NCBI RefSeq assembly: GCF_014884385.1
Contig: NZ_WKFH01000003.1
Location: 2,946,001 to 3,010,000, forward strand
DNA length: 64,000 bases
Direction: 5' to 3'
From: Phycobacter azelaicus
Lineage (GTDB): Bacteria; Pseudomonadota; Alphaproteobacteria; Rhodobacterales; Rhodobacteraceae
Shown here: positions 1 to 8,907 of the stretch, piece by piece
How the letters are laid out: each line of letters starts with the position of its first letter
Numbering within the stretch: position 1 is the stretch's first letter
Position numbers and translations under genes: made by a program
The notes under the pieces: generated by a model
What the model saw: only the letters and a program-made list of their open reading frames with translations
Databases searched by the model: none
Told to the model about the DNA's origin: nothing

Positions 1-909
1 CATCTGCAGCACCCGGTCCCCCGCCCAGACGGCATTGGCCTCGGGCACGGCTTGCAGCGCGTTGGCAACTGCCTTGATGATAAAGTCGTTGACCGACAGC
101 TTTACGCCGCGCCCTTCCAGCTGTTTGTTGAGCTGGCTGCGGAAGGCCAGAAGCGCGTCAAGCTGGATGTCGCGGCGCAGGTAGAAGTGCGGGATGGTCT
201 GCTTGGCTTCGGACAAGCGCGCTGCGATGGTCTTGCGCATACCGTCGAGCTTGACCTCTTCGTACGCGCGTCCCTCGTACATCTTGGCCACCATATCGGC
301 CGATGGGCCCGTGGCCGGGGCAGGGGCCGCTGCGGCGGGGGCAGCGCTTGCAGTCGGGGCGAGTGCCGCAGGCTCTTTGGGCGCTGCGGTAGCGTTTTCC
401 ACGTCCGACTTGATGATACGTCCACGCGGGCCTGAGCCTGCAATGCTGGCCAGATCCAGTCCCTTGTCCGCCGCAATGCGCCGGGCCAGGGGGGAGGCAA
501 AGATGCGATTGCCATCCGCAGCGACAGGCGCGGCCGGGGCAGGGGATGCGGGCGACGCGGAGCCCCCTGCGGGGGCCGCCTTGTCACCCGCGTCAGCCGC
601 CTGTGCAGTGTCCTGCGCGGCTTCCGGTTTCGGGGCAGGCGCTGCGGCCACATCATCGGCGCTTTCGCCATCGGCCAAGAGCACAGCGATGGGGCTGTTG
701 ACCTTTACCCCTTCGGTGCCTTCGGCCACCAGGATCTTGCCGATGACGCCTTCGTCCACGGCTTCAAACTCCATGGTCGCCTTGTCGGTTTCGATCTCGG
801 CCAGCAGGTCGCCAGAGGAGACGGTGTCGCCTTCCTTGACCAGCCATTTGGCAAGGGTGCCTTCCTCCATCGTGGGAGAGAGGGCGGGCATCAGGATTTC
901 TGTCGGCAT
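1..909 (-). CDS. pdhC: Pyruvate dehydrogenase E2 (dihydrolipoamide acetyltransferase), 3' end outside window
   Basis: E2 core of the pyruvate dehydrogenase complex, which moves the acetyl group from lipoamide to CoA. The frame is open for 303 codons from an ATG at 909 to the window edge. Residues 1-78 are a lipoyl domain with the ETDKAT lipoylation site (Lys43). An Ala/Pro-rich linker follows. Residues about 134-170 are the peripheral subunit-binding domain ([18 protein letters not shown]). A second Ala/Pro linker leads to the start of the catalytic acetyltransferase domain at about residue 205 ([20 protein letters not shown]). The active-site HxxxD lies beyond the edge. It is the last gene seen in the pdhA-pdhB-pdhC operon, 12 nt after pdhB, with a GGAGAG ribosome site. 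Identity is firm; only the C-terminus is unseen. Confidence 0.96.
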   Translation of the reverse strand, partial: MPTEILMPALSPTMEEGTLAKWLVKEGDTVSSGDLLAEIETDKATMEFEAVDEGVIGKILVAEGTEGVKVNSPIAVLLADGESADDVAAAPAPKPEAAQDTAQAADAGDKAAPAGGSASPASPAPAAPVAADGNRIFASPLARRIAADKGLDLASIAGSGPRGRIIKSDVENATAAPKEPAALAPTASAAPAAAAPAPATGPSADMVAKMYEGRAYEEVKLDGMRKTIAARLSEAKQTIPHFYLRRDIQLDALLAFRSQLNKQLEGRGVKLSVNDFIIKAVANALQAVPEANAVWAGDRVLQM

Positions 910-921
910 CGCTGTCTCTCC

Positions 922-2295
922 TTACCGGTAGGTGACTTGTTTCACAGCTGCGATCACCTCATCCGTGGTGACCAGCGCGTGTTTTTCGAGGTTGGCGGCA
1001 TAGGGCATAGGCACGTCCTTGCCGGTGCAGGTGACCACGGGCGCATCGAGATAGTCAAACGCTTGCTGCATCACCTCGGAGGCGATGTAGCTGCCGACCG
1101 ACCCTTGCGGCCAGCCCTCTTCGACCGTCACAAGCCGGTTGGTCTTCATCACCGATTTGATCACTGTCGGCAGGTCCATCGGGCGCAGGGTGCGCAGGTC
1201 GATGACCTCGGCCGAGATCCCCTCTTCGGCCAGCTTGTCTGCTGCTTCCAAAGCATAGGTCATGCCGATCCCGAAGGAGACGATGGTGACATCACTGCCC
1301 TCGCGCCAGATGCGGGCCTTGCCAAAGGGCACGGTGTAGTCGTCCACATCCGGCACATCAAAGGAGCGACCATAAAGGATCTCGTTTTCAAGGAAGATCA
1401 CCGGATTGGGGTCGCGGATTGCCGATTTCAGCAGGCCCTTGGCGTCAGAGGCGGAATAGGGCATGGCCACCTTGAGGCCGGGGATCTGCATGTACCACGC
1501 GGCGTAGTCCTGGCTGTGTTGGGCGCCGACGCGGGCCGCCGCGCCATTGGGGCCGCGGAAGACGATGGGGCAGCCCATCTGACCGCCAGACATATAGAGT
1601 GTCTTTGCAGCCGAGTTGATGATCTGGTCAATCGCCTGCATTGCGAAGTTGAAGGTCATGAACTCCACGATCGGATGAAGGCCGCCAAAGGCAGAACCCA
1701 CCGCGATCCCGGCGAAACCGTGCTCGGTAATGGGGGTATCGATGACGCGCTTGGCGCCAAATTCGTCCAGCAGCCCTTGGGAGATCTTGTAAGCACCCTG
1801 GTATTCGGCGACTTCCTCGCCCATCAGGTAGACCTCTTCGGTCCTGCGCATTTCCTCAGCCATGGCATCGCGCAGCGCTTCGCGCACGGTCTGTTGCTTG
1901 AGCACGGTGCCTTCGGGCCAATCGGGTGTTTCATCCACTTCAGGGGCCTCTTGAGGTGCGGCAGCAGCGGTGGCCGGAGCGGGCGCCGAAGGTGCCTCTG
2001 CGGTCGGCGCTTCCTTGGTTGCGGGCGCAGCGGCAACATCATCTGCGCTTTCGCCCTCTGCCAGAAGCATGGCGATGGCGGTGTTGACCTTCACGCCTTC
2101 AGTGCCTTCGGCGATCAGGATCTTACCGATCACGCCTTCGTCCACAGCCTCGAATTCCATCGTGGCCTTGTCGGTTTCGATTTCGGCGAGAATATCGCCA
2201 GAGTTTACGGTATCGCCTTCCTTGACCAGCCATTTGGCCAGCGTGCCTTCCTCCATGGTTGGCGACAGGGCGGGCATCAGAATTTCAGTTGCCAT
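922..2295 (-). CDS. pdhB: Pyruvate dehydrogenase E1 beta subunit with N-terminal lipoyl domain
   Basis: Beta chain of the thiamine-diphosphate pyruvate decarboxylase (E1), 457 aa. Residues 1-78 are a lipoyl domain with the lipoylation motif ETDKAT (Lys43), nearly identical to that of the adjacent E2. A low-complexity Ala/Pro linker follows. Then come the E1-beta pyrimidine-binding domain (about 140-315, including [12 protein letters not shown]) and the C-terminal transketolase domain ([18 protein letters not shown]). A lipoyl domain on E1-beta is a known alphaproteobacterial arrangement. The ATG at 2295 is chosen because it starts the lipoyl fold and lies 14 nt after pdhA; an upstream in-frame extension of 20 residues lies inside pdhA and is unlikely. 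Confidence 0.97.
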   Translation of the reverse strand: MATEILMPALSPTMEEGTLAKWLVKEGDTVNSGDILAEIETDKATMEFEAVDEGVIGKILIAEGTEGVKVNTAIAMLLAEGESADDVAAAPATKEAPTAEAPSAPAPATAAAAPQEAPEVDETPDWPEGTVLKQQTVREALRDAMAEEMRRTEEVYLMGEEVAEYQGAYKISQGLLDEFGAKRVIDTPITEHGFAGIAVGSAFGGLHPIVEFMTFNFAMQAIDQIINSAAKTLYMSGGQMGCPIVFRGPNGAAARVGAQHSQDYAAWYMQIPGLKVAMPYSASDAKGLLKSAIRDPNPVIFLENEILYGRSFDVPDVDDYTVPFGKARIWREGSDVTIVSFGIGMTYALEAADKLAEEGISAEVIDLRTLRPMDLPTVIKSVMKTNRLVTVEEGWPQGSVGSYIASEVMQQAFDYLDAPVVTCTGKDVPMPYAANLEKHALVTTDEVIAAVKQVTYR

Positions 2296-2309
2296 GATAT
2301 TGGGTCCCC

Positions 2310-3323
2310 TCAGGCGCTTTGCTGCGGAATGGTTTCGGCGTAGATATCGGTCCAAAGCTCATCGAGATGGGGCTCTGGGCTTTCCTTCGAGAAATCCGCC
2401 GACTTGTTGACGATGTCCTTGATCTCCTTGTCGATCGCTTTCAGGTCATCCTCGGTGGCATGCTTGCCGGCCAGGAGCATCTCGCGAACCTGTTCGATCG
2501 GATCGCGTTCGCTGCGCATCTTCTGCACCTCTTCGCGGGTGCGGTACTTTGCCGGATCGGACATGGAGTGACCGCGATAGCGATAGGTCTTGACCTCAAG
2601 AATGTACGGCCCCTTGCCTGCGCGGCAGTGGGCAACGGCGCGTTCTCCTGCGTCTTTCACGGTCAAGACGTTCATGCCGTCAACGGCTTCACCGGGGATG
2701 CCAAAGGCCTCGCCACGGGTGAAGAGTTCGGGCGTAGAGGTAGAGCGTGCCTGGGCGGTGCCCATGGCGTACTGGTTGTTCTCGATCACAAAGATCACCG
2801 GCAGCTGCCAGAGCGCGGCCATGTTGAAGGTCTCGTAGATCTGGCCCTGGTTCGCGGCGCCGTCGCCAAAGTAGGCAAAGGTCACGCGTCCGTTGTCCTT
2901 ATATTTGTCCGCAAAGGCCAGGCCCGCACCAAGCGGCACCTGGGCGCCAACGATGCCGTGACCACCGTAGAAGTGCTTCTCTTTAGAGAACATGTGCATG
3001 GAGCCACCCTTGCCCTTGGAGTAGCCCCCTTCGCGACCGGTGAGTTCGGCCATCACGCCGTCCGGGTCCATGCCGCAGGCCAGCATATGGCCGTGGTCAC
3101 GGTAAGAGGTGATGCGCTTGTCGCCTTCCTCGGCGGCAGCTTCCAACCCCACCACGACGGCTTCCTGGCCAATGTAAAGGTGGCAGAAGCCGCCGATCAG
3201 GCCCATTCCATAAAGCTGGCCGGCCTTTTCTTCGAATCGGCGGATCAGCAGCATCTCGCGGTAATTGCTGGTCAGCTCTTCGGCAGAAACGTTTGGTTTC
3301 TTGGTGGTTTTCCTTGCGGCCAT
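2310..3323 (-). CDS. pdhA: Pyruvate dehydrogenase E1 alpha subunit
   Basis: Alpha chain of the E1 heterotetramer, which decarboxylates pyruvate on thiamine diphosphate and passes the hydroxyethyl group to the lipoyl arms. It is 337 aa, normal for the family. The ThDP-binding motif runs from GDGAANQG (153-155 GDG) to ENN (181-183). The phosphorylation-loop-like region [15 protein letters not shown] is present. The start is ATG at 3323 with GGGGGAG nine bases upstream. It is first in the operon with pdhB and pdhC. An inverted repeat 27 nt upstream of the start is shared with the distant lpdA promoter and probably controls the operon. Confidence 0.97.
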   Translation of the reverse strand: MAARKTTKKPNVSAEELTSNYREMLLIRRFEEKAGQLYGMGLIGGFCHLYIGQEAVVVGLEAAAEEGDKRITSYRDHGHMLACGMDPDGVMAELTGREGGYSKGKGGSMHMFSKEKHFYGGHGIVGAQVPLGAGLAFADKYKDNGRVTFAYFGDGAANQGQIYETFNMAALWQLPVIFVIENNQYAMGTAQARSTSTPELFTRGEAFGIPGEAVDGMNVLTVKDAGERAVAHCRAGKGPYILEVKTYRYRGHSMSDPAKYRTREEVQKMRSERDPIEQVREMLLAGKHATEDDLKAIDKEIKDIVNKSADFSKESPEPHLDELWTDIYAETIPQQSA

Positions 3324-3350
3324 AGTGGCGGACTCCCCCTGAATGCCAGA

Positions 3351-3368
3351 TAGTTTAGCGTTAAACTA
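3351..3368 (-). promoter_or_regulatory. Inverted-repeat operator upstream of pdhA
   Basis: Perfect 7+7 inverted repeat TAGTTTA-GCGT-TAAACTA, ending 27 nt before the pdhA start codon. The same half-sites with the same 4-bp spacing occur 28 nt before lpdA (19798-19815). Shared sequence, spacing and position argue for one DNA-binding regulator acting on both. The regulator is not recognisable from the motif, which does not match enterobacterial PdhR. Confidence 0.75.
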
Positions 3369-3579
3369 ATTCATATGCGATTTTCTGGCCTGTGGCGAGT
3401 GCTTTTCTGATGCCGCGCCTGAGCGATGCAGAAAATCAGCATAAAACCCTTGAAATCGCCCTCGGTTCCCCAAACGCATGCTTAAAATTTGCACGCCAAG
3501 TGGCGCGCGGCAAGGGTGCGTCATCTCACGCTTCGGCGAGCGTCAGGTGATCGGATCTTCATGAGTGATTGTGGGCTGT

Positions 3580-3879
3580 TTAGTGGATGACAATTTCATC
3601 CGCGCGCAGCATGCCAAGAACGGAACGGGCTTGCTGGTCAAGAAGGTCCAGATCGAGGTAATCGTCCGACAGGCGGCGCGTCTTGTTTTCCATCTGGTCG
3701 ATGTCTTGCTGTAGCAGAGCGAGATCCCGGCGAAGCTCTTCGGCTTCTGCCTGGATCTCGACCCTTCTGAACAACCCGAAATCGCCCTGCACCGCCGCAA
3801 AGGTAAAATACGCGCTGAGCGCGAATGCGATGGAAAAGAAGACGAATGCGCCAAGGGATGGCGTGTTGCTTCGGGTCAC
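3580..3879 (-). CDS. FtsB/DivIC-family septum formation initiator
   Basis: Small bitopic cell-division protein, 99 aa. A short cytoplasmic N-terminus is followed by one membrane helix at about residues 10-30. A periplasmic coiled coil follows (about 40-75, rich in E, L, R and Q: AEAEELRRDLALLQQDIDQ), with a short C-terminal segment. This is the FtsB/DivIC layout; FtsB bridges FtsL and FtsQ in the divisome. It sits upstream of pdhA on the same strand with a 256-bp gap, so it is probably a separate transcript. The assignment rests on architecture and on the frequent alphaproteobacterial position near glycolysis and PDH genes. Confidence 0.8.
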   Translation of the reverse strand: MTRSNTPSLGAFVFFSIAFALSAYFTFAAVQGDFGLFRRVEIQAEAEELRRDLALLQQDIDQMENKTRRLSDDYLDLDLLDQQARSVLGMLRADEIVIH

Positions 3880-4122
3880 GTTGAGATTGCCTGTATGCTA
3901 CTGCTCAAGATATTGTTTTTGCACCGATTGTTTCGATGTCTGGCATGTTTATGCCACAAGCGAATCGCTCTGTGAATCCCCAAATTGGTTAATTGCGTCA
4001 GTTTCTGCTGTGATTATGGTCCTGTGGCCTGAACGCAACGAAATCGCACCCTGTGACGCCACGGCGGGGATGGCCTCTGCTTGGTGCGTCGATACGATCC
4101 TGCGACGTATGGAGGAGATAAG

Positions 4123-5772
4123 ATGCAAAAGAATGCGATGCCTGCGCCAGTGCAGGCAAGCGGTCCACGCGGTGATCTTGGGACACATGTGGTGGAGAAC
4201 CAGCCCGTGCCACGTACTGCCTGGTGCCTTTGGGACGGGGATCGGGCTTTGCGCGAACAGGTCGCGCATCACGGTGGAGACGGATCGGCTCTGGCCGAGG
4301 CAGGCGCGCTTTACGGGAGTGCGGAAATCCTGCAGGCGGCAGAGGATGCGCGCAGGGATCCGCCGCGGCTCACACTTTTTGCGCGCTCGGGGCATCGGCT
4401 GGACGAGGTGCAGTTCAACCCTGGCTATCACCGGGTCATGTCTGCCGCCAAGGAACAGGGCTATGCCCATAGCGCCTGGAGTGGGAAGCCGGGCGGTCAT
4501 GTGACCCACGCGGCCCATGTCTATATGCTCAATCAGGTCGAGCCGGGCGTCTGCTGCCCGATGACAATGACCTATGCTGCCGTGCCTGCGCTGCAGGCGG
4601 ATGCGACGCTTTCCGAAATCTGGGTGCCGCGGCTTCTGAGCCCCGAATATGACGGCTCGGCCCGACGAGTGGAGCAGAAAAAGGGTGTGACCCTCGGCAT
4701 GGCGATGACTGAGAAACAGGGTGGATCGGACGTGCGTGCCAACAGCACTCGCGCGGTGCGCGATGGGCAACACTACCGGCTGACGGGTCACAAATGGTTC
4801 TGCTCGGCGCCGATGTCGGATGGCTTCCTGACATTGGCCTATGCCGAAGGCGGCCTGACCTGTTTTCTGGTGCCGCGCTGGCTGGAAGGGGAGCGCAACG
4901 GTATCCGTCTGCAGCGCCTGAAAGACAAGCTTGGCAACCGGGCCAATGCCAGTTCGGAGATCGAATACGTCGATGCGCTCGCCTACCGCCTCGGCGAAGA
5001 GGGCGCCGGGGTGCGAACCATCATCGAGATGGTCCACCACACCCGACTGGATACGGCACTGGCCCCGGCGGGTTTGATGCGTGCCGCCCTGGCCGAGGCC
5101 GCCTGGTGGGTCGAGGGGCGTTCGGTGTTCCAGAAGAAGCTGATCGACCAGCCGCTGATGCGCTCGGTGCTTGCGGATTTGGCTTTGGACGCTGAAGGCG
5201 CGCTCGCCTCGAGCATGGCCATGGCTGCAGCTTTTGATCGCCAGGACGAAGAAAGCCGTGCTTTGGCCCGGATCGGTGTGGCACTAGCGAAATACTTGAA
5301 CAACAAGCGCTGTATCCCTGTGATCGGGGAGGCGATGGAGGTGTTGGGTGGCATGGGCTACATTGAAGAAACGCCAATGCCGATGCTCTATCGTGAGGCG
5401 CCGCTCAACGGCATTTGGGAGGGATCGGGAAACGTCATCTGCCTTGATATCCTGCGCAGTCTTGCGCGGGAGCCGCGCGCGGGAGAAGCCCTGAACGCTA
5501 TGCTGGATCGGGTGCGCGGCGGGGATCGCCGCTATGACGAAGCGCTGCAGGCGCATCGCGCGCGCTGGCCGGGCCTGCCGACAGAGGGTGAGGCAAGATG
5601 GTTTGCAGAAAGCCTCGCAACCCTGATGACCGCTGCAAGCCTGCTGGATACCGCGCCAAATGCTGTGGCTGAAGGCTATGTCACTAGCCGCCTGTCGGGT
5701 ATGCGCGGATCGCTTCCGGGATCTGTATCGGGGCTGGATGAGACAGCCATTCTCGAGCGTCTCACCGGGTGA
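4123..5772 (+). CDS. AidB-family acyl-CoA dehydrogenase
   Basis: FAD protein of the acyl-CoA dehydrogenase superfamily, 549 aa, close to the length of E. coli AidB. Family hallmarks visible are the flavin-contact stretch MTEKQGGSDVR, the loop RLKDKLGNRANAS and the C-terminal YREAPLNGIWEGSGN followed by a Leu/Ile-rich helix. AidB is linked to the alkylation response and binds DNA in E. coli; its physiological substrate is unsettled. The ATG at 4123 is chosen because GGAGGA sits just upstream; a TTG at 4081 in frame has no such site. It is divergent from the FtsB-like gene, with no ada or alk neighbour. The family call is firm, the role inferred. Confidence 0.87.
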   Translation: MQKNAMPAPVQASGPRGDLGTHVVENQPVPRTAWCLWDGDRALREQVAHHGGDGSALAEAGALYGSAEILQAAEDARRDPPRLTLFARSGHRLDEVQFNPGYHRVMSAAKEQGYAHSAWSGKPGGHVTHAAHVYMLNQVEPGVCCPMTMTYAAVPALQADATLSEIWVPRLLSPEYDGSARRVEQKKGVTLGMAMTEKQGGSDVRANSTRAVRDGQHYRLTGHKWFCSAPMSDGFLTLAYAEGGLTCFLVPRWLEGERNGIRLQRLKDKLGNRANASSEIEYVDALAYRLGEEGAGVRTIIEMVHHTRLDTALAPAGLMRAALAEAAWWVEGRSVFQKKLIDQPLMRSVLADLALDAEGALASSMAMAAAFDRQDEESRALARIGVALAKYLNNKRCIPVIGEAMEVLGGMGYIEETPMPMLYREAPLNGIWEGSGNVICLDILRSLAREPRAGEALNAMLDRVRGGDRRYDEALQAHRARWPGLPTEGEARWFAESLATLMTAASLLDTAPNAVAEGYVTSRLSGMRGSLPGSVSGLDETAILERLTG

Positions 5773-5826
5773 GGGCGTGAAGGCAACGGTGCCGAGCCTC
5801 CGGGCCCGGCACCATGTGGTTTGGTG

Positions 5827-7020
5827 TCAGCCTTGTTCCAAGGCGGCCACGCCGGGCAGGGTCTTGCCTTCCATCCATTCAAGGAAGGCGCCACCGGCTG
5901 TGGAAATATAGGTGAAGTCGCGCGCCGCGCCCGAGGCATTAAGGGCCGCAACCGTGTCACCACCGCCAGCCACCGAGGTCAGCTTGCCTGCGCGTGTCAG
6001 CGCCGCCGCCTTTAGCGCGGTCGCATTGGTGGCCGCATCAAAGGGCTCCATCTCAAAGGCGCCAAGCGGGCCGTTCCAGATCAGGGTACGGCTCTGTTCG
6101 AAAATGTCATTGATCCTGGCGACGCTTTCCGGGCCCGCATCGAGGATCAGGCCGTTCTCGGGGCATTGATCCGCTGGCAGGACCTGATAGGGGACGTGGG
6201 ACGCAAAGGTTTCCGCGACGACCACATCGGACGGCAGGATGATCTGGCATCCTGCGCCTTCGGCCTTGGCAATGATCTCGGCTGCGGTGTCTTTCATGAT
6301 CCGCTCGGCCAGGGATTTGCCGACGGAATGTCCCTTGGCCACAAGGAATGTATTGGCCATACCGCCGCCGATCACCAGGTAGTCGACCTTGGTGATGAGG
6401 TTGCTCAAAAGCTCCAGCTTGGTGGAAACCTTGGCGCCCCCCACGACTGCAGTCACGGGACGGCTCGGCGCGCCGAGAGCGCTTTCGAGCGCCGAGAGTT
6501 CCGCCTGCATCAGGCGGCCTGCGCAGGCGGGCAGAAGGCGGGCGATACCCTCGGTAGAGCTGTGTGCGCGGTGGGCGGCTGAGAAGGCATCGTTGCAATA
6601 GACATCGCCCAGACGCGCCATGCCTGCGGCCAGTTCGGGGTCGTTCTTGGTTTCGGCCGCATGGAAGCGGGTGTTCTCCAGAAGCAGCACTTCACCCGGT
6701 TGCAGCGCGGCGGCGGCGGCCTCGGCTCCGGGGCCGATACAGTCGGCGGCAAAGAGAACGCGTGTTTCAAAGGCGCGCTCCAGCGTCGGGATCAGCTGGT
6801 TCAGCGACAGGTTCTCGCGGCGCTCTCCGCCGGGGCGACCGAAATGGGCCAGAAGGATCGGCTTGCCTCCGGCATCAAGGATATCGCGCACGGTCGGGGC
6901 AATGCGGCGGATCCGGGTGGAGTCGGTCACGACGCCGTCCACGATCGGCACGTTTATATCCACGCGCACCAGGACGCGCTTGCCGCTGAGATCCATGTCA
7001 TCAAGGGTATTCCAGCCCAT
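5827..7020 (-). CDS. pgk: Phosphoglycerate kinase
   Basis: Glycolytic and gluconeogenic kinase that interconverts 1,3-bisphosphoglycerate plus ADP with 3-phosphoglycerate plus ATP. It is 397 aa. Visible are the N-terminal RVDINVP substrate loop, the domain-1 ILLAHFGRP motif, the [10 protein letters not shown] hinge region and the C-terminal nucleotide loop GGGDTVAAL with [10 protein letters not shown]. The ATG at 7020 gives the usual [17 protein letters not shown] start; a 9-residue upstream extension is out of family. It is monocistronic and divergent from the cyclophilin pair, and convergent with the AidB-like gene. Confidence 0.97.
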   Translation of the reverse strand: MGWNTLDDMDLSGKRVLVRVDINVPIVDGVVTDSTRIRRIAPTVRDILDAGGKPILLAHFGRPGGERRENLSLNQLIPTLERAFETRVLFAADCIGPGAEAAAAALQPGEVLLLENTRFHAAETKNDPELAAGMARLGDVYCNDAFSAAHRAHSSTEGIARLLPACAGRLMQAELSALESALGAPSRPVTAVVGGAKVSTKLELLSNLITKVDYLVIGGGMANTFLVAKGHSVGKSLAERIMKDTAAEIIAKAEGAGCQIILPSDVVVAETFASHVPYQVLPADQCPENGLILDAGPESVARINDIFEQSRTLIWNGPLGAFEMEPFDAATNATALKAAALTRAGKLTSVAGGGDTVAALNASGAARDFTYISTAGGAFLEWMEGKTLPGVAALEQG

Positions 7021-7159
7021 GCTCAGGCTCCTTTTGGTCTTTGGCAAATGTCTTTTCCCGCTGTTTCGGAGCTTTTGCGCTCGCAGTCAATGCTCACGCT
7101 TGGCATTCAGCGCCTCTGGCCTTAGGTATCTGCCAAAGCATAGACGACAGGAGAGCCAG

Positions 7160-7666
7160 ATGGCCGAGATCAAAGACCCGGAAAACACCATCATCATCGA
7201 GCTGAAAGACGGCAACGTAGTGATCGAACTGCTGCCCGACGTGGCGCCCAAGCACAGCGAACGCATGAAGGAACTGGCCCGCGCCGGTGAATACGACAAC
7301 GTCGCCTTTCACCGGGTGATCGACGGCTTCATGGCGCAGACGGGTGATGTGCAGCACGGCGATATGGAAGACGGTTTCAACCTGCGCATGGCGGGCACCG
7401 GCGGCTCCAGCCTGCCGAACGTTCCAGCCGAGTTCTCCAAACTGCCCCATGACCGCGGCACGCTGGGCGCGGCGCGCTCGGCCAACCCGGATTCGGCCAA
7501 CTCGCAGTTCTTCATCAACTTCAAGGACAACCACTTCCTGAACGGCCAGTACACCGTCTATGGCCGCGTCATCGAAGGCATGGAGCACGTGGACGCCATC
7601 ACACGGGGTGAGCCGCCAGCAAGCCCCGATCGCATGATCAGCGTCAAGGTGGCCGCCGATGCTTAA
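7160..7666 (+). CDS. Cytoplasmic cyclophilin-type peptidyl-prolyl cis-trans isomerase
   Basis: PPIase that catalyses proline isomerisation during folding, 168 aa with no signal peptide. Cyclophilin core motifs are FHRVIDGFMAQTGD (catalytic Arg), SANSQFFINF and the LNGQYTVYGRVIEGM segment. The ATG at 7160 follows GACAGGAGAGCC. Its last 8 nt overlap the start of a second cyclophilin that carries a signal peptide, so the two are translationally coupled paralogues serving cytoplasm and periplasm. Confidence 0.94.
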   Translation: MAEIKDPENTIIIELKDGNVVIELLPDVAPKHSERMKELARAGEYDNVAFHRVIDGFMAQTGDVQHGDMEDGFNLRMAGTGGSSLPNVPAEFSKLPHDRGTLGAARSANPDSANSQFFINFKDNHFLNGQYTVYGRVIEGMEHVDAITRGEPPASPDRMISVKVAADA

Positions 7667-8207
7667 GCTTGCAGCAGCTCTGAGCCTTGTCGCCGGGTCC
7701 GCCTTTGCCTCTGGCCTCGAAATCCAGATCGAAGGCGAGGGCGCCAATGGCACCGTCAAGATCGATCTCTATGAGGATGTCGCCCCGAAACACGTGGAGC
7801 AGATCACCGCTTTGGCTGCCGAAGGTCAGTATGATGGTGTGGTGTTCCACCGTGTGATCGAAGGCTTCATGGCGCAGACCGGCGATGTGCAATACGGCAA
7901 AATGGGTGCCGACATGCGCATGGCTGGCATGGGCGGCTCAGAGCGCGCTGATCTTCCTGCCGAGTTTTCGGACGTGCCCTATGATCGCGGTGTCGTGGGC
8001 ATGGCGCGCTCGCAGAACCCCAACAGCGCCAACTCGCAGTTCTTCATTATGTTCGCACCGGGTCACTTCCTGAACGGCCAGTACACGGTCGTTGGCAAGG
8101 TGACCGAAGGCATGGATGTGGTGGATGCCATCAAGCGCGGCACCGGGCAAAACGGCTCTGTGGTTGGGCAACCTGACGTGATGACAAAGGTCACCGTGAC
8201 CGACTGA
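7659..8207 (+). CDS. Periplasmic cyclophilin-type peptidyl-prolyl cis-trans isomerase
   Basis: A 182-aa cyclophilin with a cleavable N-terminal signal (MLKLAAALSLVAGSAFA, cut probably after residue 17 or 18), so exported. The core repeats the motifs of its neighbour: FHRVIEGFMAQTGD, SANSQFFIMF and LNGQYTVVGKV. It starts inside the end of the upstream cyclophilin (8-nt overlap) and is followed by a good terminator at 8251. The pair looks like a tandem duplication with one copy retargeted to the periplasm. Confidence 0.94.
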   Translation: MLKLAAALSLVAGSAFASGLEIQIEGEGANGTVKIDLYEDVAPKHVEQITALAAEGQYDGVVFHRVIEGFMAQTGDVQYGKMGADMRMAGMGGSERADLPAEFSDVPYDRGVVGMARSQNPNSANSQFFIMFAPGHFLNGQYTVVGKVTEGMDVVDAIKRGTGQNGSVVGQPDVMTKVTVTD

Positions 8208-8250
8208 CCTACCTTGAAAAGAAAGGCGCCTTTGGTGTGCCTTTATCAGG

Positions 8251-8286
8251 AACGCCCGTGCATGGTCTGTGCGGGCGTTTTTCTTT
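8251..8286 (+). terminator. Rho-independent terminator after the cyclophilin pair
   Basis: Stem AACGCCCG (8251-8258) pairs with CGGGCGTT (8272-8279), followed by a T-rich run. It ends the plus-strand cyclophilin transcript 44 bp after the stop. Confidence 0.8.
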
Positions 8287-8318
8287 GCCTGCTGTTTTTG
8301 TCTTTGGGTGAAGTCTGC

Positions 8319-8352
8319 GAAAAAAGAAAAGCGCCGCAGAGATGCGGCGCTT
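8319..8352 (-). terminator. Rho-independent terminator after the bactofilin gene
   Basis: Perfect 10-bp stem AAGCGCCGCA / TGCGGCGCTT with a 4-base loop, read on the minus strand into TTCTTTTTT. It closes the M23 peptidase-bactofilin transcript. Confidence 0.85.
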
Positions 8353-8388
8353 CTTGTTTCCGTTACCCTTTGATGGGCTAGCGCCTGC

Positions 8389-8907
8389 TTAGCTTTCTGC
8401 CTTTGCTGCCGCCGGGGCGGGGGCCGCCGCGGCTGCAGGCGCAGCCTTCTTGGCGCCTGGGTTCAGCGGGTCGTCTTGACGCTGCACCGAGCCCTCGAAA
8501 TGAGCGCCGCTTTCGATCGCGATCGTCTTGTGGATGATGTCGCCCTCGACACGCGCAGTGGAGGTCAGGCGAACCTTGAGGCCCCGCACGCGGCCCACAA
8601 TGCGGCCGTTGATCACAACATCATCGGCGGTGACTTCACCTTTGATGGTGGCGCTTTCACCGATGGTCAGCAGGTGGGCACGGATGTCGCCTTCGACGGT
8701 GCCTTCGACCTGGATGTCGCCGGTCGTTTTCAGGTTGCCGGTGATGTGCAGATCGGAGCTAAGGAGCGATGCCGGCGGTTTGGCCTTGGGCGGGGAGGCC
8801 TTGAATTCGCTCGACGGTGCAGCGGGCGGTGCGCTGGGTGTCGCTGACGCAGGGGTTGCATCGGCCTGCTTGGGCCCGGGCTCGTTGATTTTGCTCTTAG
8901 AAAACAT
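8389..8907 (-). CDS. Bactofilin (polymer-forming cytoskeletal protein)
   Basis: A 172-aa bactofilin. A disordered Pro/Ala/Lys-rich N-terminus (1-45) precedes a central beta-helix of short hydrophobic and glycine repeats (about 48-140: LHITGNLKTTGDIQVEGTV, TIKGEVTADDVVINGRIVG). An Ala/Pro/Lys-rich tail ends the protein. Bactofilins self-assemble without nucleotide at the membrane and scaffold envelope enzymes. Its start overlaps the 3' end of the upstream M23 endopeptidase gene by 11 nt, which fits the known pairing of bactofilins with M23 cell-wall hydrolases in curvature or stalk control. Confidence 0.93.
   Translation of the reverse strand: MFSKSKINEPGPKQADATPASATPSAPPAAPSSEFKASPPKAKPPASLLSSDLHITGNLKTTGDIQVEGTVEGDIRAHLLTIGESATIKGEVTADDVVINGRIVGRVRGLKVRLTSTARVEGDIIHKTIAIESGAHFEGSVQRQDDPLNPGAKKAAPAAAAAPAPAAAKAES

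Noticed and set aside
937..2343. Open frame of 468 codons antisense to pdhB
   Set aside because: Exact shadow of pdhB caused by GC-rich third positions; product is His/Gly-rich with no family features.
3880..4122. Possible LexA or Ada-type operator before the AidB-like gene
   Set aside because: No GTTC-N7-GTTC or other clear palindrome seen.
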